From UBA1206 sp045643125 (lineage in GTDB: Bacteria; Bacillota; Clostridia; Oscillospirales; CAG-382): a DNA stretch of 9,273 nucleotides. Numbering within the stretch: position 1 is the stretch's first letter; each line of letters starts with the position of its first letter. Positions 4,765 to 9,273 of this stretch are shown here, one piece after another. The translations under genes and the position numbers were made by a program. The stretch spans positions 1 to 9,273 of the forward strand of contig JAZUKE010000110.1 of NCBI GenBank assembly GCA_045643125.1, read 5' to 3'. The notes beneath the pieces were generated by a model that saw only the letters and a program-made list of their open reading frames with translations, was not told the DNA's origin and made no database searches.

Positions 4765-7365
4765 ATGTCTGATTTTATGAATCTTTCAATCGAACAATCT
4801 GATTTTGTCGCAAAAGCTCTCGGCGGAAATAATATACTCGTTAATGCTTGCATAGGTAGTGGAAAAACAACAGCCATTCAACAACTTTGCAATTTTTATC
4901 CGGAAGATCGTAAAATTTTATATTTGACATATAACAAACTACTAAAAATCGACGCAAAATCAAAAATAAAAAAGAAAAATGTACTTGTCACTAATTATCA
5001 TGGATTTGCATTTTCAATGTTAAAAAGGATCAACGTAGATGCGGGAATACAAGATTTAGTTCAAGTTTTTAATAATAAAAAGCCTGAAATTCCCGTTTAC
5101 GATATATTGATAATTGATGAATATCAAGATGTAGAGCAAGAACATGCGGTTATGTTAGAGTATATAAAAAGCAAAAATCCAATGATGCAAATAATAGCTG
5201 TTGGAGATATGGATCAAAAGATTTATGACAAAACCACTCTTGACGTATCGAAATTCATTGGAACATTTCTCGGTGAACATATTGAGCTTGAATTTACAAC
5301 TTGCTTTCGTTTGCCTTATGAATATGCCAATAAATTATCCGAAATATGGAACAAAAAAATACTCGGAGTAAACAACAGCTGCCTAATTGAAGATATGGAC
5401 ATAAATGATGTTGTGAGGTTTTTATCTTTTCAGAATCCTAAAGATGTTATTTGCCTTGGAGAAAGAACCGGTGCAATGTCAAATGTACTTAATTGTCTCG
5501 AAGAAAAATTTCCCGATAAATATAATAAAAAAACTGTATATGCAAGCATAAATGATCGTGATGCCGGAGGAACTTCTCCAACCAAAGAAACTGCTATTTT
5601 TACAACTTACGACAGCAGTAAAGGATTGGAACGCAACATATGTGTTATTTTTGATTATAATGAGAATTATTGGCTTACACGTGTAAGCAAGCCTTTGCAA
5701 TCGTATAAAATATTACGTAATATTTTTGGCGTTGCAGCAAGCAGAGGCAAAAAGCATATTATATTCGTCAACGATAAAACCTCAAAAAAATTAACGAACG
5801 AAATGATAATGTCTTCAAAATACAGCAATAATAATCTGTTCCGCAAAATTGATATTCACGGTATGTTTGATTTCAAATATAAAGAAGACATAGAAAAATG
5901 CTATTCTTTACTTTCAATCAATAGTATTCCTTTGTGCGATAAAAACGAAATTCATATAAAAGAAAAAGATGAATTGATTGATCTTTCTCCATGTATCGGA
6001 ATGTATCAAGAATGTATTTTTTTTGATAATTCCAATATTGATGTAGCAATAAATGAGTATTTTACAACTCATCCAAATAAAAAGCATTTATCCAAAGAAC
6101 AATATGATATGTTTTCGCTTGAAGAAAAAATATTGTATTATACATCATTAGAAACATCTCAAGAGCGATATCGAACACAGGTTTCTCTTCCTATTGTTTC
6201 AGAAAACGAACGTAATGAACTTATCTCCAGATTGAAAAGTGTTTTCACAAGTAATGAATGTGTACAGATTCCTTGCCACATTCATTTTGCAACAAAAGCA
6301 AATGGACCTTTAGCTTTTGTCGCCTCCGGATTGGCAGATGTCGTAAAAAACAATACAGTGTATGAATTAAAATATGTATCCGAACTTTCTCATGAACATT
6401 TTCTTCAATGTGCCTGCTATATGATTTCCCTTTCCTTAGATAAAGGTATATTATGGAACACGAGATTTAATGAAATGTATGAAATTAAGATTCCAAACAA
6501 AGAGTTATTTATGGACGCTGTAACAAAGGCTATTACGAAAGGAACAATTGATATGTATCATCGCCCTGATCAATACATAGCGGTATTAGATACCGAAACC
6601 AATATTAACGACGCTGTTATGTCTATCGGTATTGTAATTGCAGATTCAATATCCTATAAACCCGTTGAAAAGTATTATTATATAATTTCACCAGAATGTA
6701 ATTCATTTGGACTGTACTCTGATCGTCTCTTCATCGGCAATTATGATGATTGTAAAGTAGAAACATGCAACAAAAATGTTGCGTTAGGAAAAATCATTTC
6801 GAATTTTAAGAAATATGATGTAAAACTAATTTTTGCATACAATGCAAGTTTTGATCATTCTCATTTGATCGAGTTATCCCAATATACTTGGTACGACATA
6901 ATGAAAATAGCCGCATATAAACAGTATAATCCAAAACTCCCGCCTAATGCAGATTATTGCAAGAGCGGACGCATAAAACCATCATACAGCGCAGAAACAA
7001 TATACCGCATTATGTCTCAAAACAGGTTTTATAATGAAATGCACAATGCTATCTTTGATGCAGTAGATGAATTGAAAATAATGGAAATGATTGGACTAGA
7101 CATTAAAAAGTACGAACCTGCACGTATTGATTTTGATTATACAAATGGTAACAACTATAACAATAATAATCAAATTCCAGATGCACCGAAGTCCGTAATA
7201 TCTTCCAAGGCCATTTTTTCTGAAGGTGATATTGTTGAACATAAAATATTCGGATTGGGGATAATTAAAAAAATAGAGTACTATGATGCACCAGCGTACG
7301 TTGTTCTTTTCAAGGATAACGTAAAAAGAACGATCTTAGAATCCTTTTTAATAAAACAGTGTTAA
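4765..7365 (+). CDS. Four-module SF1 helicase / PD-(D/E)XK / DEDDh exonuclease fusion
   Basis: An 866-residue cytosolic protein. Residues 1-340 are a UvrD-like SF1 helicase: Walker A GSGKTT (31-36), DEYQD (118-122), VGDMDQ (146-151), motif IV FTTCFR (177-182), motif V YDSSKGLE (282-289), motif VI VAASRGKK (323-330, Arg finger R327). Residues about 500-590 match a RecB/Cas4/AddB-type PD-(D/E)XK nuclease: D525 in SGLADVV, E534-x-K536 in YELKY, then Q548 and Y552. Residues 604-775 are a DnaQ-like DEDDh exonuclease: LDTET (608-612, D609/E611), NASFD (693-697), HNAIFDA (760-766, H760/D765). An Asn-rich linker (793-803) leads to a PcrA/UvrD-type Tudor-like end, EGDIVEHKIFGLGII (820-834). Residues 340-500 are unassigned. 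The start is ATG 4765 after TGGAG (4754-4758); a GTG at 4753 overlaps that site. The gene is much more AT-rich than its neighbours, indicating transfer. No convincing promoter was found in the 49-base gap upstream. A function in DNA repair or defence is inferred. Confidence 0.85.
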   Translation: MSDFMNLSIEQSDFVAKALGGNNILVNACIGSGKTTAIQQLCNFYPEDRKILYLTYNKLLKIDAKSKIKKKNVLVTNYHGFAFSMLKRINVDAGIQDLVQVFNNKKPEIPVYDILIIDEYQDVEQEHAVMLEYIKSKNPMMQIIAVGDMDQKIYDKTTLDVSKFIGTFLGEHIELEFTTCFRLPYEYANKLSEIWNKKILGVNNSCLIEDMDINDVVRFLSFQNPKDVICLGERTGAMSNVLNCLEEKFPDKYNKKTVYASINDRDAGGTSPTKETAIFTTYDSSKGLERNICVIFDYNENYWLTRVSKPLQSYKILRNIFGVAASRGKKHIIFVNDKTSKKLTNEMIMSSKYSNNNLFRKIDIHGMFDFKYKEDIEKCYSLLSINSIPLCDKNEIHIKEKDELIDLSPCIGMYQECIFFDNSNIDVAINEYFTTHPNKKHLSKEQYDMFSLEEKILYYTSLETSQERYRTQVSLPIVSENERNELISRLKSVFTSNECVQIPCHIHFATKANGPLAFVASGLADVVKNNTVYELKYVSELSHEHFLQCACYMISLSLDKGILWNTRFNEMYEIKIPNKELFMDAVTKAITKGTIDMYHRPDQYIAVLDTETNINDAVMSIGIVIADSISYKPVEKYYYIISPECNSFGLYSDRLFIGNYDDCKVETCNKNVALGKIISNFKKYDVKLIFAYNASFDHSHLIELSQYTWYDIMKIAAYKQYNPKLPPNADYCKSGRIKPSYSAETIYRIMSQNRFYNEMHNAIFDAVDELKIMEMIGLDIKKYEPARIDFDYTNGNNYNNNNQIPDAPKSVISSKAIFSEGDIVEHKIFGLGIIKKIEYYDAPAYVVLFKDNVKRTILESFLIKQC

Positions 7366-7423
7366 AATGAAAATTCATTATATTTTTGCAAAAACGAAAA
7401 AATGAAATTATTTGAATTTCCTC
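7366..7423. other. AT-rich palindromes between helicase gene and gdhA promoter
   Basis: Three AT-rich inverted repeats lie here: AATGAA-AA-TTCATT (7366-7379, immediately after the helicase stop), the 12-base palindrome TTTTTGCAAAAA (7383-7394), and GAAATT-ATTTG-AATTTC (7404-7420, ending three bases before the gdhA -35 box). None looks like a standard GC-stem terminator, so the helicase gene may lack a strong terminator. The last repeat is placed where an operator for gdhA could sit, but that is speculative because such repeats arise easily in AT-rich DNA. Confidence 0.3.
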
Positions 7424-7452
7424 TTGCATTTTCGCGCATAATGTGATATAGT
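7424..7452 (+). promoter_or_regulatory. gdhA promoter with extended -10
   Basis: TTGCAT (7424-7429) is followed after 17 bases by TATAGT (7447-7452), preceded by TG at 7444-7445, giving an extended -10. Transcription would start near 7459, leaving a leader of about 30 bases with AGGAG at 7475-7479. A second TATAAT at 7456-7461 has no -35 partner at proper spacing. Confidence 0.7.
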
Positions 7453-7489
7453 TTGTATAATCTTTTTTAAGTTTAGGAGTTGTTTTATT

Positions 7490-8842
7490 ATGGCATTGAC
7501 AAACGCTTATCTTACATCGGTTTATGAAACCGTGTGCAAACGCAATCCCGGTGAACCGGAGTTTCACCAGGCAGTGCGTGAAGTCCTCGAATCCTTCGAG
7601 CCGGTCGTCGAAGCACGCCCCGACATCGAAAAATGCGGCGTTATCGACAGGATCGTAGAACCCGAAAGATTCATCACCTTCCGTGTATCGTGGGTTGATG
7701 ACGCAGGCAAGGTCCAGGTAAACCGCGGCTACCGCGTTCAGTTCAACTCGGCAATAGGTCCGTACAAGGGCGGCATCCGTTTCCATCCGTCCGTATGCTC
7801 CTCCGTCATCAAGTTCCTTGGATTTGAACAGATATTCAAAAACTCCCTCACCGGTCTTCCTATGGGCGGCGGCAAGGGCGGCAGCGATTTCGATCCCAAG
7901 GGCAAATCCGACGGCGAAGTTATGAGATTCTGCCAGTCGTTTATGACCGAGCTTGCCAAGCACATCGGTGCTGATACCGACGTACCCGCAGGCGATATCG
8001 GCGTCGGCGCAAGAGAGATCGGCTATATGTTCGGTCAGTACAAGAGACTCCGCAACGAATTCACCGGCGTTCTCACCGGCAAAGGACTCACCTACGGCGG
8101 CTCTCTTGTAAGAAAACAGGCTACCGGTTACGGTCTGCTTTACTTCACTTCCGAAATGCTCAAGTGTATGAAGAACGATTCCATCGACGGAAAGACCGTC
8201 GTCATTTCCGGCTCCGGCAACGTAGCTACCTACGCCTGCCAGAAGGCTCAAGCTCTCGGCGGCAAGGTCGTTGCAATGTCCGACTCCAACGGTTATATCT
8301 ACGACGCGAACGGCATCAACCTCGACGTTGTCAAACAGATAAAAGAAGTTGAACGCGGAAGAATCAAGGAATACGCTGCCCGTGTTCCCGGCTCCGAATA
8401 TCACGACGGCTGCAAAGGCATCTGGACTATCAAATGCGACGTTGCTCTTCCCTGCGCTACGCAGAACGAGATCGACGGCGAATCCGCTGCCATCCTCGTT
8501 AAAAACGGCGTGATCGCAGTCTGCGAAGGCGCAAATATGCCTTCCACTCCGGAAGCTATCGAAACGTTCCAGTCTGCCGGCGTTCTCTTTGGACCGGCGA
8601 AAGCCGCAAACGCAGGCGGCGTTGCCACCAGCGGACTTGAAATGTCGCAGAACTCGATGCGTTACTCCTGGACTGCCGAAGAAGTCGATGCGAAGCTCAA
8701 GGGCATTATGGAAAACATCTTCCACAACGCTTACGACGCAGCCGAAAAATACGGCAAAAAAGGCAACCTCGTTGCGGGCGCTAACATCGCCGGATTCCTC
8801 AAAGTCGCGGATTCGATGATAGCGCAAGGCATCGCTTATTAA
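7490..8842 (+). CDS. gdhA: NADP-type glutamate dehydrogenase
   Basis: A 450-residue hexameric-type enzyme that interconverts 2-oxoglutarate plus ammonia and glutamate, linking nitrogen assimilation or amino-acid fermentation to central metabolism. The substrate-binding motif GPYKGGIRFHP (90-100) is present, followed by the catalytic lysine in MGGGKGGSD (K129) and the catalytic aspartate in PAGDIGVGAREIGYM (D169). The Rossmann motif is SGSGNVA (240-246), and the segment MSDSNGYI (263-270) resembles NADP-dependent enzymes such as E. coli GdhA rather than the NAD-dependent Clostridium symbiosum enzyme; cofactor choice is inferred. The ATG at 7490 follows AGGAG at good spacing. The gene has its own promoter and terminator, so it is monocistronic. 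Its GC-rich codon use matches pepT and the operon, in contrast to the preceding helicase gene. Confidence 0.97.
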   Translation: MALTNAYLTSVYETVCKRNPGEPEFHQAVREVLESFEPVVEARPDIEKCGVIDRIVEPERFITFRVSWVDDAGKVQVNRGYRVQFNSAIGPYKGGIRFHPSVCSSVIKFLGFEQIFKNSLTGLPMGGGKGGSDFDPKGKSDGEVMRFCQSFMTELAKHIGADTDVPAGDIGVGAREIGYMFGQYKRLRNEFTGVLTGKGLTYGGSLVRKQATGYGLLYFTSEMLKCMKNDSIDGKTVVISGSGNVATYACQKAQALGGKVVAMSDSNGYIYDANGINLDVVKQIKEVERGRIKEYAARVPGSEYHDGCKGIWTIKCDVALPCATQNEIDGESAAILVKNGVIAVCEGANMPSTPEAIETFQSAGVLFGPAKAANAGGVATSGLEMSQNSMRYSWTAEEVDAKLKGIMENIFHNAYDAAEKYGKKGNLVAGANIAGFLKVADSMIAQGIAY

Positions 8843-8854
8843 TGGGCATCTGAA

Positions 8855-8886
8855 GGGCTTGTCTATTTGACGCAGAACGCGTGAAA
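8855..8886. repeat. 32-bp direct repeat, copy 1
   Basis: This copy begins GGGCTTGTCTATTTGACG and ends AGAACGCGTGAAA, and is identical over 32 bases to 9075-9106, with start points 220 bases apart. It begins 12 bases after the gdhA stop, upstream of the terminator. The reverse complement of both copies reads SRVLRQIDKP in one frame. It is either a dispersed intergenic repeat or a short duplication. Confidence 0.85.
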
Positions 8887-8912
8887 AAGGAATAATATTG
8901 TATATTTTGGTA

Positions 8913-8964
8913 GAAACCGCAGTCGAAAGCCTGCGGTTTCTTCGATTTTTGATTTGATTTTTTT
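8913..8964 (+). terminator. Intrinsic terminator of gdhA
   Basis: A perfect 10-bp stem, GAAACCGCAG (8913-8922) and CTGCGGTTTC (8931-8940), with an 8-base loop is followed by a T-rich tail ending in a run of seven T (8958-8964). It lies 70 bases after the gdhA stop, which is normal for a Rho-independent terminator. The minus strand lacks an equivalent U-run, so it acts mainly in the gdhA direction. Confidence 0.9.
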
Positions 8965-9122
8965 CACGCTTCGAACGAATCTCCCCTCTCGCAGTACTCT
9001 TGTACAGCTTCGGGGTCGATTCGTCCGATCTGTGCCAAATATCCTGCGCCCTCTCGTCCGGCAATTTTTCTGTTGGGCTTGTCTATTTGACGCAGAACGC
9101 GTGAAATAATAACATCAACTCC
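8964..9122 (-). pseudogene. Possible coding remnant, 52 codons, no start
   Basis: The minus-strand frame ending at a TGA (8964-8966) stays open for 52 codons back to another TGA at 9123-9125. The peptide looks protein-like: it contains SRVLRQIDKP, then AGREGAGYLAQIGRIDPEAV, then EYCERGDSFEA at the end. No ATG, GTG or early TTG start occurs in frame (the only TTG is internal), although GAGGAG is found at the upstream edge. The sequence could be the 3' remnant of a displaced gene, or a fortuitous frame through an intergenic repeat. No family was recognised. It includes copy 2 of the 32-bp repeat and lies next to a transposase-like gene, consistent with a rearranged region. Confidence 0.3.
9075..9106. 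repeat. 32-bp direct repeat, copy 2
   Basis: Identical over 32 bases to 8855-8886. The flanks differ on both sides (TGTT before, TAATAACA after), so the identity ends sharply and is not part of a longer tandem duplication. Confidence 0.85.
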
Positions 9123-9133
9123 TCACCGTAAGC

Positions 9134-9155
9134 GGGACGTCGAGGACGCCGTCCC
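9134..9155. repeat. GC-rich imperfect palindrome
   Basis: GGGACGTCG (9134-9142) and CGCCGTCCC (9147-9155) pair with one mismatch around the loop AGGA. The strong stem in otherwise non-coding DNA, between a direct repeat and a transposase-like gene, suggests a REP-like dispersed element. It has no U-run on either strand that would make it a good terminator. The rest of 8843-9180 holds only the repeats, gdhA terminator and possible remnant listed separately. Confidence 0.45.
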
Positions 9156-9180
9156 CTACTACCTTGTTTCAATTAAAACT

Positions 9181-9273
9181 TTACATTATTATTTCAGGAT
9201 AAAGGTGCTTGAGCTTAATTCTTGCATCGGCGGTTGTGAATTGCCATGAAACACCTTTCTGTTTAGCATTTCT
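9181..9273 (-). CDS. 3' end of a transposase-like gene (partial)
   Basis: A minus-strand frame is open from the window edge to a TAA at 9181-9183, giving 30 residues. They include GVSWQFTTADARIKLKHLYP, and this C-terminal pattern resembles the tails of IS630-like DDE transposases as I remember them. The catalytic domain would lie beyond 9273, so neither family nor intactness can be confirmed. The abrupt change in setting, with repeats on its downstream side, agrees with a mobile element. No terminal inverted repeat was identified in the visible part. Confidence 0.5.
   Translation of the reverse strand, partial: RNAKQKGVSWQFTTADARIKLKHLYPEIIM

Noticed and set aside
7310..9064. Long minus-strand open frame of 584 codons opposite gdhA
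   Set aside because: It is antisense to a clearly conserved gdhA and arises from that gene's codon bias; it runs through the helicase 3' end and the terminator, and has no recognisable domain.

Overview
The window looks like a stretch of chromosome from an anaerobic, probably gut-associated Bacillota/Clostridia bacterium. Most genes are moderately GC-rich and have clear AGGAG-type ribosome binding sites and TTGCAN/TATAAT promoters. The gene content (peptidase T, RpiR-type regulator, HI0933/YhiN flavoprotein, NADP-type glutamate dehydrogenase) fits that group. The lineage is inferred; no rRNA or other marker gene is present.

Layout. Positions 1-294 are non-coding and rich in small inverted repeats. 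They include a perfect 17-bp hairpin directly behind pepT, flanked on both sides by degenerate 7-base tandem repeats. pepT lies on the minus strand (295-1503). It is transcribed divergently from a three-gene plus-strand operon starting at 1642: a DUF4434 TIM-barrel protein, a MurR/RpiR regulator and a YhiN-type flavoprotein, spaced by 1 bp and then overlapping by 35 bp. Both divergent promoters can be read in the 138-bp intergenic region. gdhA (7490-8842) follows with its own promoter and a strong intrinsic terminator. The right end (8843-9273) holds a 32-bp direct repeat, a possible minus-strand coding remnant, an imperfect GC-rich hairpin and the 3' end of a transposase-like gene that runs off the window.

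The exceptional item is the 866-residue gene at 4765-7365, inserted between the flavoprotein gene and gdhA. It is strikingly AT-rich compared with both neighbours. It appears to combine four modules in one chain: a compact UvrD-like SF1 helicase, a RecB/Cas4-like PD-(D/E)XK nuclease, a DnaQ-like DEDDh 3'-5' exonuclease and a PcrA/UvrD-type C-terminal Tudor-like domain. All key catalytic residues of the three enzyme modules are present. It looks like a recently acquired, stand-alone DNA-processing gene, and a role in defence or DNA repair is a reasonable hypothesis. It is the best candidate here for an undescribed system.

How the genes work together: pepT (peptide catabolism) and gdhA (ammonia/glutamate interconversion) are amino-acid metabolism housekeeping genes. 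The DUF4434-RpiR pair suggests sugar-linked regulation of a glycosidase-like enzyme. The helicase-nuclease has no visible functional partner in the window.
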